From a virus: a DNA stretch of 39,181 nucleotides. The notes below the pieces were generated by a model. The model did no database searches. It saw nothing but the letters and a program-made list of their open reading frames with translations, and had not been told where the DNA came from. Numbering within the stretch: position 1 is the stretch's first letter; the number at the start of each line of letters is the position of its first letter. Position numbers and translations under genes: made by a program. This document shows, one piece after another, positions 1-7,860 of this stretch. The stretch covers positions 1 to 39,181 of the IMG/VR virus record IMGVR_UViG_3300028920_000150; one strand, written 5' to 3'.

Positions 1-298
1 TTACTGCACCACTAACTCCCTTACCTAGACTTGAGGGATAAAAAGCTCCTGATGCAGCAGTACTATCTAACTTTGTATCTATTTTAGTATCTAAAGCTCC
101 GGATATAGTATTTATGTAAGTTCTTATCTGAGAACTTCCTGCATAATCATCATCCAAAGATGTTTTAGTAAAATGAATAGAAGTATTAGAACTATGGCCA
201 TAGCTATTGCTAGATATAAGTTCTGCAAAGTCTACGAATGCATTCCAATCAGCACTTTGGATAATTTGTCCTGCTGATTTGGTATCATTAAATGCCAT
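1..298 (-). CDS. virion (tail fibre or baseplate-like) protein, partial
   Basis: Open reading frame that starts at an ATG at 298 and runs off the left edge, so only the first 99 residues are seen. They begin MAFNDTKSAGQIIQSADWNA and are rich in Ser, Thr, Asn, Asp and Gly with no Cys, the usual look of phage fibre or baseplate proteins. A segment near residues 70-80 (GALDTKIDTKLDS) resembles repeats seen in tail fibres. It follows the tail-assembly chaperone but is set off by a 150-base gap with a terminator-like hairpin, so it may have its own transcript. It does not look like a tape measure (no long helical or membrane stretches so far). Family not recognised. Confidence 0.6.
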   Translation of the reverse strand, partial: MAFNDTKSAGQIIQSADWNAFVDFAELISSNSYGHSSNTSIHFTKTSLDDDYAGSSQIRTYINTISGALDTKIDTKLDSTAASGAFYPSSLGKGVSGAV

Positions 299-354
299 TA
301 TATAATCCTAATTAAAATTAATCTAATTTAATCTAACAAAAAATAACATAAAGT

Positions 355-412
355 CTAAAAAAGTAAGAAGTTTCAAGCGATATCGAAAAAAAGCTTATAG
401 TGCATTGAAACT
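355..412 (-). terminator. hairpin plus T-run, candidate terminator after the tail chaperone
   Basis: AGTTTCAA at 369-376 is the exact reverse complement of TTGAAACT at 405-412. Read on the minus strand the hairpin is followed by a T-rich stretch (complement of the A-run at 355-360). It sits in the gap between the chaperone genes and the next minus-strand gene. The loop is long (28 bases), so the call is tentative. Confidence 0.35.
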
Positions 413-451
413 CTCTTTATAAGACTCATAATATAAATACATATAACATAC

Positions 452-649
452 TTATCTGTGTCTTCTAGATTTCGCCTTTCTTTCCGCATCTTTGTAAGCA
501 TTGTATTCTTCTTCTGCTTTCCAGATTATATGTTGTTCAATAAATGCTACTCCATCTGGATCTTTCTGTCTTTTATTTCCTAGTTCTTTTGGTGTGCAAG
601 AAAGAAATTCACATACCCGTGCTTCTAACTGACCTACTCCAGATTTAAC
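452..649 (-). CDS. tail assembly chaperone, frameshifted C-terminal extension (T-like)
   Basis: An open frame of 65 codons with no ATG, GTG or TTG near its beginning, overlapping the end of the upstream chaperone gene and ending in TAA at 452. It would be made only by ribosomes that slip +1 at the end of that gene: frame 0 reads TCC TTT CGT TAA, and a shift from TTT to TTC continues as GTT AAA TCT. CGT is a rare-looking Arg codon here (AGA is the rule), which would favour a pause. The product contains GVGQLEARVCEFLSC and a very charged helical end (KAEEEYNAYKDAERKAKSRR), typical of the second part of G/GT-type tail assembly chaperones. Position, just after the tail tube genes, fits. A -2 slip would give the same frame. 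Confidence 0.6.
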   Translation of the reverse strand, partial: VKSGVGQLEARVCEFLSCTPKELGNKRQKDPDGVAFIEQHIIWKAEEEYNAYKDAERKAKSRRHR

Positions 650-1136
650 GAAAGGATTTCATATCTTCGGATTCTACACCGGTACCTTTCTGAGTTTCTC
701 TTATTACTTCAGTTATGAAATTTTGGAGTGTAGCAAATGATACACCATCTGTCCAAAAGTCTTTATCCAACTTTTTATCAACGCATATCTCTGCAGCTAA
801 TTCCGGTAGTCTATCATAGATATCTACCATTTTAGATAGAGAATCGGGATCCATTCGACCTTCATAGATTGCTGCCTCAGCAGAAAGTCTCATGATGGTC
901 ATCATTTGCTTTTGAGTGGGCCTTTTAGCTTTTATCATTCTTCGGGTTTCGGGAGAAGAATAAAACGTAACGCTCAAGAGATCTTCCTTGTAATCTCTTT
1001 CAAGTTTATCTCTTGTAGCTATCTGTTTTATTATTTCCTTTGTATCTCCCTTTTTCTTTTTATCGATTTTCTTTTTTAGATCATCGAAATCTTTTGGGGG
1101 AGATGTATCTTCTTTGTTCTCTTGATCATCAGACAT
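645..1136 (-). CDS. tail assembly chaperone (G-like)
   Basis: 163 residues, highly charged and helical, with a lysine-rich N-terminus (residues 20-40). It follows the tail tube genes, exactly where lambda-like phages keep the chaperone that loads the tape measure protein. The middle (residues 60-120) reads as a compact helical domain (TRRMIKAKRPTQKQMMTIMRLS). A second open frame overlaps its last codons without a start codon of its own, supporting the G/GT frameshift arrangement. Function is assigned from synteny and this frame overlap rather than from a recognised domain. Confidence 0.6.
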   Translation of the reverse strand: MSDDQENKEDTSPPKDFDDLKKKIDKKKKGDTKEIIKQIATRDKLERDYKEDLLSVTFYSSPETRRMIKAKRPTQKQMMTIMRLSAEAAIYEGRMDPDSLSKMVDIYDRLPELAAEICVDKKLDKDFWTDGVSFATLQNFITEVIRETQKGTGVESEDMKSFR

Positions 1137-1169
1137 ATTTATATTTTGCCTCCACGAAAAACATTAAAA

Positions 1170-1643
1170 TTACATCATACCTGGTTCATCAAGTATATAT
1201 TTGTAGTTTAATTTTCTTTGTACTGATATTGAATATGGATATAATACTGAAAAGTCTACTGTTCCTTCTGTAATATCATCTGCAGTTCCTATACTGAAAT
1301 CAAATCCAGTAACTTGACAGCTTCTTAGATAAAAGTGTAATGATTGTGCACCACAGCTCCCTGATACACTCATGGGAACTCCTTCTATCATAAGATTAAC
1401 TATTTTTCCTAAAGCTGTGCTATGCAGTTTACAAGCTGTTAATGAACCTTCTGCTGATAAAGAGCCTGCTAGGAAAAAGTTACCTTTTTCTCCTATCAAT
1501 TCTTGCTCTGCAGTTCCCTTACTTAATGTAAGTGAGAAATCTGAGATTGCAAGGGTTCCGTGTGATAATTTGTTTGCTGTACCGCCACTGCCAATGTAGA
1601 TAGTAGCATCTTCTCCTCTATAAATTGTTGGTGTTCCTGTCAT
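1170..1643 (-). CDS. tail tube (major tail) protein, second copy
   Basis: 157 residues, beta-rich. It shares long matching stretches with the gene just upstream: DFSLTL, an EQ-x-LIGE block followed by GNFF, GSLS-x-EGSLTA, FYLRSCQVTG, SIG-x-AD and ITE. These are clearly tandem paralogues. Two adjacent small beta-rich proteins between the tail terminator and the tail chaperone fit tail tube subunits. The C-terminus differs (a longer Lys/Tyr-rich end), so this copy may be a specialised tube, baseplate or decoration subunit. The start is preceded by GTGATC, matching the archaeal 16S rRNA 3' end, and that site overlaps the end of the upstream gene. Confidence 0.7.
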   Translation of the reverse strand: MTGTPTIYRGEDATIYIGSGGTANKLSHGTLAISDFSLTLSKGTAEQELIGEKGNFFLAGSLSAEGSLTACKLHSTALGKIVNLMIEGVPMSVSGSCGAQSLHFYLRSCQVTGFDFSIGTADDITEGTVDFSVLYPYSISVQRKLNYKYILDEPGMM

Positions 1644-1647
1644 AAGA

Positions 1648-2124
1648 TCACGAATCCATTATACAATGCCCTTTATAGGTTAAAGCTTGTGGCAAAAGGT
1701 GTGTAAAGTCTATACTTGCTTCAGTTATAGTATCAGCATCCCCAATTGAAATGTCATAACCAGTTACTTGGCATGATCTAAGATAGAAACTAAGATAGGT
1801 AGCATCGGTGTCTGTAGATACAGTTCCTGATACTGCTAAATATTTATAAGTACCTGGATCATTATCTATCATATTATCTAGAAGATCAGATAAACCGCTT
1901 GTTGCAAATTTTGCAGCAGTTAAAGAACCTTCTAATGAGAGAGAACCTTGATCAAAGAAATTTCCTCTTTCTCCTATAAGATTTTGCTCAACTGTACCTC
2001 TATCTAGAGTTAGTGAAAAATCACCAATACCCCAAGTGGAATGACTTTTATTTGTGAATGTTGGAGTACCAGCATGAGCTGCTATCCATACTTGTGCATT
2101 CTTACCTGTTACAGTTCCAGCCAT
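1648..2124 (-). CDS. tail tube (major tail) protein, first copy
   Basis: 158 residues, beta-rich, Ser/Thr/Gly-rich, starting MAGTVTGKNAQVWIA. It lies right after the tail terminator gene and is the first of two tandem paralogues. Shared motifs with the downstream copy cover residues about 30-75 and 110-145 (GDFSLTLDRGTVEQ, GERGNFF, GSLSLEGSLTA, SFYLRSCQVTGYD). The family builds the hexameric rings through which DNA leaves the virion. Assigned from size, composition and synteny; no named domain was recognised. Confidence 0.7.
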   Translation of the reverse strand: MAGTVTGKNAQVWIAAHAGTPTFTNKSHSTWGIGDFSLTLDRGTVEQNLIGERGNFFDQGSLSLEGSLTAAKFATSGLSDLLDNMIDNDPGTYKYLAVSGTVSTDTDATYLSFYLRSCQVTGYDISIGDADTITEASIDFTHLLPQALTYKGHCIMDS

Positions 2125-2178
2125 ATTATTTACCTATATTATTGCACATTAAACATACTAAATTTTCTAAATTAAACA

Positions 2179-2577
2179 TTAATCATCATGGAATTGAGTG
2201 TGAATATATGTTTGAGTTTTTCTATAAATTCCAAGTTCATCATCATGTGATTCTACATCAGATTCCTTTCTACAAGTTCCTGATATTAATACCTTAACCA
2301 CTTCATCTCCAATTTGTAGTGTTTCTAATCTACTATTTTTTGAGTATATATCTATTTGAATTGTAGCTTCTTCTCTTCTTATTTTTGATCCTGCAGTTGA
2401 TGTTCCATATCCTAGATAGCCATAATCATTTCCACTAACCTGATTTATAGTTATACAGGGAAAATTATCCTCTGTTTTTACCCATGCAACCTTTATATCA
2501 CTAGTCGGTACATAGGTTGTTACAGCAGAGGAACTTGTAAGGTATCCTCTTAACTTTCTAGTTATATCTAGGGACAT
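2179..2577 (-). CDS. tail terminator / tail completion protein
   Basis: 132 residues. N-terminus MSLDITRKLRGYLTSSSAV is an amphipathic helix, followed by FPCITINQVSGNDYG and a strand pattern (EEATIQIDIYSK) that is typical of tail terminator proteins (DUF3168 or gpU-like), which cap the tail tube at its head end. It touches the upstream HK97-gp10-like gene (one base shared) and precedes the tail tube genes, the usual order. Confidence 0.65.
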   Translation of the reverse strand: MSLDITRKLRGYLTSSSAVTTYVPTSDIKVAWVKTEDNFPCITINQVSGNDYGYLGYGTSTAGSKIRREEATIQIDIYSKNSRLETLQIGDEVVKVLISGTCRKESDVESHDDELGIYRKTQTYIHTQFHDD

Positions 2578-3074
2578 TAGAAACCTCTTAAGGATCTTTT
2601 AAGATTGTAACTTATTACATTATTTAATTGTTCCTTTATAGTGGGCGATTGTATTGCTCCTCTATAAAATGATTTTGGAGTCTGTAGGGTGAATGAAGAT
2701 TTCCAATTATCTCCAGCTCCTTGTTGTCTTCCAATAGGAAAACCTCTTCTTTTTTTATTTCTAGCTAACACTTTACCTATTCCACCAAATTCAACTATAT
2801 TTGCATGATCAGATGTGCAGTCAACTGTATAGTGATAAGACTTTTGTCTCTCTATTTTCCAATTTTCCTTATCAGCTATAGACTGGTCATCTACTGATAG
2901 ATAAGGATTCTGAGATGAATTAACTAAATTTTCTATTGCCTTATCTCTAAGATATTCACCTGCTTCTTGTAAACCTTTATTTGAGTTTAAAGTAAGTCTA
3001 TATTGTAACCTCTTAAGATTTCTGTAGACTTCCTTTCTTCCACTTACTCCCTTAACCTTCAAGAGATAATTCAT
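2577..3074 (-). CDS. HK97 gp10-like neck/tail completion protein
   Basis: 165 residues. The N-terminal half (VKGVSGRKEVYRNLKRLQYR, then LQEAGEYLRDKAIENLV) matches the helical start of HK97-gp10-type proteins, which sit at the head-tail joint. The middle contains the usual loop and NIVEFGGIGKVL strand. Adjacent, in order, to the head closure gene upstream and the tail terminator downstream, the standard neck cluster of siphoviruses. Confidence 0.75.
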   Translation of the reverse strand: MNYLLKVKGVSGRKEVYRNLKRLQYRLTLNSNKGLQEAGEYLRDKAIENLVNSSQNPYLSVDDQSIADKENWKIERQKSYHYTVDCTSDHANIVEFGGIGKVLARNKKRRGFPIGRQQGAGDNWKSSFTLQTPKSFYRGAIQSPTIKEQLNNVISYNLKRSLRGF

Positions 3075-3395
3075 TTAAGTCACCTCTCTTAATAAAGCCT
3101 TTTTATGATGGAATGAACTATCCATTTCCATCTCCTTTACTCTATAGGGAATACTATTATATACAACTTGACTATCTCTTGTTATGGAAGCTGAAGATAA
3201 ACAATAACAAGTGTACGTTACATCAGCAAACAGTCCTGGATTTTCTACTCTATCTGCTACTTTAATGGGAACCATTCTACACGGTGTTGGACTTGTGGAT
3301 GTTGTGTAGCTATATGTCCATTCACCTAAGAGATTCTGAGATGATGATCTCGTTCTTAGATAAATGTTGGTATTCATTAATTCTTCATATGTCAT
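3075..3395 (-). CDS. head closure protein
   Basis: 106 residues, beta-rich, with a pattern found in head-tail joining or closure proteins: an N-terminal strand with the sample YLRTRSSSQNLLGEWTYSY, then CRMVPIKVADRVENPGL, and a C-terminal NSIPYRVKEMEMDSS strand. It would sit between connector adaptor and tail tube. The gene overlaps the HNH endonuclease gene by four bases (ATGA) and the gene after it starts at once, consistent with translational coupling. Confidence 0.6.
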   Translation of the reverse strand: MTYEELMNTNIYLRTRSSSQNLLGEWTYSYTTSTSPTPCRMVPIKVADRVENPGLFADVTYTCYCLSSASITRDSQVVYNSIPYRVKEMEMDSSFHHKKALLREVT

Positions 3396-3622
3396 ATTTT
3401 TATCCTCTTAGTGTGGATATCATAATGACAAGAGCTACAAACCACTAATAGATTTTCCTCATTGTGACCTCCACCCATCCCTACTGGGATTTTATGATGG
3501 AGATGAAGATTACCTTTTGAGTATTTACCACATACTTGGCATCTATAACCATACTTCTTAAAGAGTTTCCATCTCAATTTATTCCAATAAATTGGATATT
3601 GAGGTCCTGGTCTATAAGGCAT
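3392..3622 (-). CDS. HNH endonuclease
   Basis: 76 residues. It carries a complete small HNH fold: YRCQVCGKY (first Cys pair), LHLHHKIPVGMGGGHNEENLL (the HH..N core) and VVCSSCHYDIH (second Cys pair plus last His). Such proteins nick or cut DNA using a beta-beta-alpha-metal active site; small HNH proteins next to head genes often assist terminase during packaging. Unusually it lies among the connector genes rather than beside terminase, and overlaps both neighbours (one base and four bases), so it is an integral operon member. Confidence 0.85.
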   Translation of the reverse strand: MPYRPGPQYPIYWNKLRWKLFKKYGYRCQVCGKYSKGNLHLHHKIPVGMGGGHNEENLLVVCSSCHYDIHTKRIKI

Positions 3623-4044
3623 TAGTCATTAGCTTTATACATTGACCACTTATTAAGAGTTGTTCTTTTGTTAAGCATCTGTAATGCCATCTTTTCCCAT
3701 GTTACCGAGATAACATAGGGTGAAGATTGTATATCAGTACCTCTTGATATAGGCTGAGCTAGTTCATATTCATAGTCACCCAACATTTCTCTATTAAGAG
3801 TATAATATTTCTTTGCTAATGAGGGTGCCAAGATTATTTTAGATGCTATTAGTAAAAGACATGGAAGTCTAGCATTTTCTGCTGATGTTGCAGTATTATT
3901 AAAGAATACCGCATTAACGTAATCCTCTACTGCCTCTATTTTGATTAATAACTCAGCTCTATTGAGATCGTCATAATCTAATGGAGGTGTAAAGAAATTC
4001 CTAACATCCATCTCCTTTACGTATCTAGGACTATAATCTGACAT
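3622..4044 (-). CDS. head-tail connector (adaptor) protein
   Basis: 140 residues, mostly helical. N-terminal YVKEMDVRNFFTPPLDYDDL followed by helices (LLIKIEAVEDYVNAVFF, LPCLLLIASKIILAPSLAKKY) matches the gp6/gp15-like adaptor family that attaches to the portal. It sits between capsid genes and the closure/gp10 pair, as expected. The assignment rests on helix pattern, size and position. Confidence 0.6.
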   Translation of the reverse strand: MSDYSPRYVKEMDVRNFFTPPLDYDDLNRAELLIKIEAVEDYVNAVFFNNTATSAENARLPCLLLIASKIILAPSLAKKYYTLNREMLGDYEYELAQPISRGTDIQSSPYVISVTWEKMALQMLNKRTTLNKWSMYKAND

Positions 4045-4046
4045 AG

Positions 4047-4328
4047 TTAGTCACTCATCTCCCCTAATTCTGGTCTAACTCTTCTAACATCAATAGTTTG
4101 TTTTTTCCTGATAGTTGCATCAACTGGAAACGGAAACTGTTTTATCTCATAGGTCTTTTCGTTAGTTCTACCACCACCTTCAGCACCTGATATTTCATAG
4201 TAAGCTAGTTCAGAGTCACTATATCTTTCAGCATCTCTGAGACCCTTCTTTCTATTATCTTCGTACTTTGTGGTTAGAAATAACTGACTATTTTTAGTAT
4301 AATTACCGGTTCCCTTTCCATGTAACAT
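4047..4328 (-). CDS. hypothetical head-region protein
   Basis: About 93 residues, charged, containing GAEGGGRTNEKTYEIKQFPFPVDATIRKKQTIDVRRVRPELG. I prefer the ATG at 4328 over a GTG three codons upstream because AGGTGA, a good ribosome site, lies six bases before it. No family recognised. Between the adaptor gene and a small capsid-side protein; probably a minor head or connector component. Confidence 0.55.
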   Translation of the reverse strand: MLHGKGTGNYTKNSQLFLTTKYEDNRKKGLRDAERYSDSELAYYEISGAEGGGRTNEKTYEIKQFPFPVDATIRKKQTIDVRRVRPELGEMSD

Positions 4329-4346
4329 ATCATTCACCTATTATGG

Positions 4347-4604
4347 TTACAAACCCTTACCTGGAATCATGTTTCCACTAAACACTGGTATGAAACCCAT
4401 TCCACCTGCTCCAGATGTACCTGATATCCAGGTTACTTTTAGCCAAGCCGTTGTACTTGCAGCTGGTAAGCTAGTATCACTTGTACTAGAATACCATGTA
4501 GCAGTATTAAAGGCATAACCATCAGCATGTGCATAGAGTCCTCTACCTTCTTCCTTTAACCAAAGTTTTTCTATTTCTAATACTGGAATTTTTGCTCCGG
4601 GCAT
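4347..4604 (-). CDS. hypothetical small virion protein
   Basis: About 85 residues from the ATG at 4604 (MPGAKIPVLEIEKLW), preceded by GGAAGG; a TTG four codons upstream is less likely. The body is rich in Ser, Thr, Gly and Trp (WYSSTSDTSLPAASTTAWLKVTW) and ends in a glycine-rich strand. It sits directly downstream of the major capsid gene, so a capsid decoration or minor head protein is plausible, but no family was recognised. Confidence 0.55.
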   Translation of the reverse strand: MPGAKIPVLEIEKLWLKEEGRGLYAHADGYAFNTATWYSSTSDTSLPAASTTAWLKVTWISGTSGAGGMGFIPVFSGNMIPGKGL

Positions 4605-4682
4605 ATTTCCTTCCAACTTATAAAATTAACATTAAACATAAATCAATAACTTCTTGGTCTTTTGCTTAGATAACTAAAAGAA

Positions 4683-5657
4683 CTACTTATGATAGATTAC
4701 ACAACCAGCTGATTCATTAAGTACATCTGTACCGAATCTCATCGTTAAAGATATACCAATTAGGTCATGAATTGGGTCGTCATATTGCTCAATAGTTAAG
4801 TCGCGTCTCATGCAGAGTACTGCTAAGTCTTTCTTAGAGAATACTATACCAGTTATATCTGAAGCCGCAGTTGTATCATCCCATGTTGGTGAGGATTGAT
4901 CAGTTGCTGTACAGGTATAAGGTTTTAATCCCATAATTGTAGTTCCGACATCACCTTGTCTAAGAGCTCCAGGTCCACCTGCATATGATACATATGCTAG
5001 ATTGGAGTCTTGTAACAAGTATGCTTCTGCAGTTGGATGTAATACGAGAGTATCTGGTAGATAATCTTGTTTTTTAACTTTTCCTACTGCTTGTGCTATA
5101 TCAGAAATAGCTATATGAGGTCCAGCTGGACTTAGAGTACTGGTTGAGATTGCACTTGAACCTGCGATTATTTGATAGAGAATTTGCCTGTTTACAGCAT
5201 TCTCCATTCTTGCACCAGCTTTCTTGAGTTCTAATTCGACTACATCGAATAAAGCATCCTCAATGAGTTCGTTGGTAATTAATGGACGTACACCATATTT
5301 GTCTATGGTAATATCCTGTTTGGAATACTCTTGTGTGTCTATCTCTATTTTAGCTCCTTCTGCTACTTTATTGGCATAGGTTCCAGCTTCTCCCTTCACA
5401 AATCTTACTGAGTAAGAGTTTGTGTTAATTATGGGAACAACTTCTCTCATACATTTTACTGGTTCAGTACCTTCAATTACAGTTTTGTAAACTTCTTCCT
5501 GTACTAAAGTTGAATCAGTAATTGCTGTTCTTTCATTTTGTAAGAGAGTATGGATATCTTTGCCAACAGCATTCTTGAAGGATTGCTTGTTGAGCATTCT
5601 TGATTGTTCTGCATTACCTGCAAAACCAAATTCCAAAAGCTTTGTAAGTTTACTCAT
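4683..5657 (-). CDS. major capsid protein, HK97 fold
   Basis: About 324 residues from the ATG at 5657; a GTG start three codons earlier is possible. The order of elements is that of HK97-fold capsid proteins: a helical N-terminus, an E-loop region (VRFVKGEAGTYANKVAEGAKI), the strand QDITIDKYGVRPLITNELIEDA, the spine helix (VVELELKKAGARMENAVNRQIL), the P/A-domain stretch DTLVLHPTAEAYLLQDSNL, and a C-terminal IGISLTMRFGTDVLNESAGCVIYHK. Next to the cement protein and protease/scaffold genes. It forms the icosahedral shell. No long N-terminal delta domain is seen, which fits scaffolding supplied by the acidic neighbour. Confidence 0.85.
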   Translation of the reverse strand: MSKLTKLLEFGFAGNAEQSRMLNKQSFKNAVGKDIHTLLQNERTAITDSTLVQEEVYKTVIEGTEPVKCMREVVPIINTNSYSVRFVKGEAGTYANKVAEGAKIEIDTQEYSKQDITIDKYGVRPLITNELIEDALFDVVELELKKAGARMENAVNRQILYQIIAGSSAISTSTLSPAGPHIAISDIAQAVGKVKKQDYLPDTLVLHPTAEAYLLQDSNLAYVSYAGGPGALRQGDVGTTIMGLKPYTCTATDQSSPTWDDTTAASDITGIVFSKKDLAVLCMRRDLTIEQYDDPIHDLIGISLTMRFGTDVLNESAGCVIYHK

Positions 5658-5722
5658 ACTTTTCACATTATTATTGACATAAGAGACATACTTTAATTAA
5701 AATAATACTTTCTACATTAAGA

Positions 5723-6136
5723 CTAGAATATCAATACTTTGACAGTTCCATTTGCTGTAGATTGATTTTCTAAGGCTAAGAATTTAACACCAGAAGCTTG
5801 TACCCAACCACCAGTAAATTCTTCTAATTTACCGCAGTCACCACAATATAGAATATCGCCTGTTCTGCAAGCTGTTCCAGAATAAATTGCTCTGCAAATG
5901 TTTCCTGGTCCATATACTGCTACTGGATTACCAGTTGTTTGATCATAAGCAGCAATACCTACACAACCCCCTACTGGTGCATCTTGTCCTGTACTTGGTG
6001 CAGCTACTGCCATCGTATGATTACAATAAACTGCCTGACCAGCGTAGACGGAACCTGACGCATCGAAATCGAATGCAAAGGTACCCTCTTGGACTATAAT
6101 GTCTTCACTTGGACTTGTTGAAGTTGTAAATGCCAT
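5723..6136 (-). CDS. capsid cement/decoration protein (DUF2190-like)
   Basis: 137 residues, low charge, Gly/Ala/Thr-rich beta protein. The arrangement VYAGQAVYCNHTMAVAAP, then GGCVGIAAYDQ, VYGPGNICRAIYSG, TGDILYCGDCGKL and a final VKVLIF strand is like the DUF2190-type trimeric cement proteins that bind the outside of HK97 capsids. Located immediately upstream of the capsid gene. Five cysteines, including a CGDC pair, are unusual for such proteins and could stabilise the shell. Confidence 0.65.
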   Translation of the reverse strand: MAFTTSTSPSEDIIVQEGTFAFDFDASGSVYAGQAVYCNHTMAVAAPSTGQDAPVGGCVGIAAYDQTTGNPVAVYGPGNICRAIYSGTACRTGDILYCGDCGKLEEFTGGWVQASGVKFLALENQSTANGTVKVLIF

Positions 6137-6184
6137 ATTTATCTTCCTTTATTTATTAACATTTTCTAGATTTACATCGAACAT

Positions 6185-7615
6185 TTATTCTTTGTAGTAT
6201 ACGATTCCTCTTTCGACCTTGATTGGATTATCTTGTTCCAGCTCTATATTTTCTGTATCAGCTTGTAGAGTCTTGGGTTTTCCTTTATCCTCAACCTTTT
6301 CTGGTTCTTCTTCTTTCTCTTCTTCTTTGTCTTCTTCGTCTTTGGATAATTTTTTGATTTTAAGATTTAGAGCCTCAATCTGATCATCTCTAGCCTTAAC
6401 TGCAAGTTTTAATTCATCGTCTTCAGCAACCTTAGAGAGTTTATCTGCTATTGAACTTAATTTTTCTAATATCTCATCAAAAGATTTGTTGGGGAATGGT
6501 TTTTCTTCCTCATCTGGTTTCTCTTCTTCCTCAGGTTCTTTATCTTCCTCAGGTTCTTGTTTTTTCTCAGTAGGAGCTTTCGTTTCTTTTTCATCGGTTG
6601 AAGATTCTTCTACTATTTCCTCTTCTTCCTCCATTTCTTCGTCTTCTTCCTCGTCCTCTTGTTTTTCAGCTAATATACCTTCAAGAGCATTTACTCGTCT
6701 ATTTATATCAGAAATGAGTTCTTCAATAGATTTTTTTTCTTCAACTGCTTCTGTTTCTGGTTCCTCTTCAGATTTCTCTTCGGATGTTTCTTCTTTTGCA
6801 GTTTCTTCACTCTTGTCTTCAGTATCTTCTGTCTTTGCATCTTCTGCCTTTTCTTTTTTTGTTTTATCCTCTTCGGACATTTTATCTATTTCTATTTGAC
6901 ATGTTTCACATACATCTCCAAACTGAGACTTTGAAACCACTACAAAACCTGATTCCTTATTTACTGGTTTTGTGCAAACACTGACCTCAAAAATATTAAT
7001 CTCATCTAAAATTGTAATACACTTTTCATCATTACATTTTTCATGAGAATGAACGACCTCACAACCTATTGAAAAGCCATTGATTTCACTGTCCAATATA
7101 CTTTCCCATATTTCGTCTGCGGTCTTAATATCCTTTCTTATCTCAGCAACAATAAATAAACCTTTATCGTCAACATGTGTAGTGAGATCCTTAAATTCTT
7201 TAATTATCTTTCCTATTTGTATACTCTGATGTACTAACATCAGATTTGAATAGTGGGGATCCTCCAATAGACTAGTTATTCCCTTCTCTAGGGTTTCTAC
7301 TGGAATAAATTGATCTTCAGAATCAACAATTGCTACATTAGCATATCCAGCTATAATTCTTCTACCATCGGAAGATTTTTCAATTATCCTATCTATATTA
7401 CCTCTTAAGGCAAATGGAATTATGGATACATTATCGGACTCACTCTTCTCAGTTTTTTGACTATTATTATAATTTATATTAACATACTTAGGAGTATCAT
7501 TATACTCACACTTTAATATTTTTGAGAATAAACTGTAAATATTCAGATTCAAAAAATCTTGAGTTAGTTTTGGTACTTTTTGCCCTTCTATAGTTATATC
7601 TATTTTTTTATTCAT
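6185..7615 (-). CDS. prohead protease (XkdF-like) fused to acidic scaffold region
   Basis: 476 residues in two parts. Residues about 65-225 form a prohead protease: AGYANVAIVDSEDQ, the candidate catalytic His at 129 (LVHQS), GFSIGCEVV with Ser at 182, and IFEVSVCTKPVN, matching XkdF-like and S78-like maturation proteases. Residues about 240-470 are extremely Glu/Lys/Asp-rich with coiled-coil stretches (RVNALEGILAEKQ, SFDEILEKLSSIADKLSK), as expected of a scaffold. Protease-scaffold fusions are known in phage heads. It touches the upstream gene by one base. A CETC pair at about residue 237 and CNDEKC near 195 are extra cysteines. A second protease-type protein is encoded beside the portal, so labour may be divided. 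Confidence 0.75.
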   Translation of the reverse strand: MNKKIDITIEGQKVPKLTQDFLNLNIYSLFSKILKCEYNDTPKYVNINYNNSQKTEKSESDNVSIIPFALRGNIDRIIEKSSDGRRIIAGYANVAIVDSEDQFIPVETLEKGITSLLEDPHYSNLMLVHQSIQIGKIIKEFKDLTTHVDDKGLFIVAEIRKDIKTADEIWESILDSEINGFSIGCEVVHSHEKCNDEKCITILDEINIFEVSVCTKPVNKESGFVVVSKSQFGDVCETCQIEIDKMSEEDKTKKEKAEDAKTEDTEDKSEETAKEETSEEKSEEEPETEAVEEKKSIEELISDINRRVNALEGILAEKQEDEEEDEEMEEEEEIVEESSTDEKETKAPTEKKQEPEEDKEPEEEEKPDEEEKPFPNKSFDEILEKLSSIADKLSKVAEDDELKLAVKARDDQIEALNLKIKKLSKDEEDKEEEKEEEPEKVEDKGKPKTLQADTENIELEQDNPIKVERGIVYYKE

Positions 7616-7860
7616 TAACTTATACCATTTATTAATATACTAACTGAAAGTGTAATTATTAAAGAGACAACCCCTGATAGAGTAGCTAATTTAATTTGAG
7701 TATTAGTTAATCTAGAATTTACCTTATCTATTTTTTTCTCCACTCTAGTAAATTGTTTCTTCATGTCTCTTATCTCTCCATTCATATCCTCAAGAGCTCT
7801 GAGAGCATATCCTCTCCACTCAGCTTGCTTTAAATCCCACTTATCAAATTCATTTACCAT
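7615..7860 (-). CDS. XhlA-like coiled-coil membrane protein
   Basis: About 81 residues. Residues 1-50 are a charged coiled coil (DMKKQFTRVEKKIDKVNSRL) followed by one C-terminal membrane segment (LATLSGVVSLIITLSVSILI). This layout is that of XhlA-type haemolysin/holin-associated proteins of Bacillus phages. The ATG at 7860 is preferred because GAGTGAT, a GTGAT-type ribosome site, lies just upstream; a GTG at 7869 is the alternative. It overlaps the end of the PAS gene. In an archaeal virus the target envelope differs, so the lytic role is uncertain. Confidence 0.55.
   Translation of the reverse strand: MVNEFDKWDLKQAEWRGYALRALEDMNGEIRDMKKQFTRVEKKIDKVNSRLTNTQIKLATLSGVVSLIITLSVSILINGIS

Noticed and set aside
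6486-6984. Plus-strand Ser-rich frames opposite the scaffold region
   Set aside because: They are antisense readings of the Glu/Lys-rich coding part of the protease-scaffold gene.
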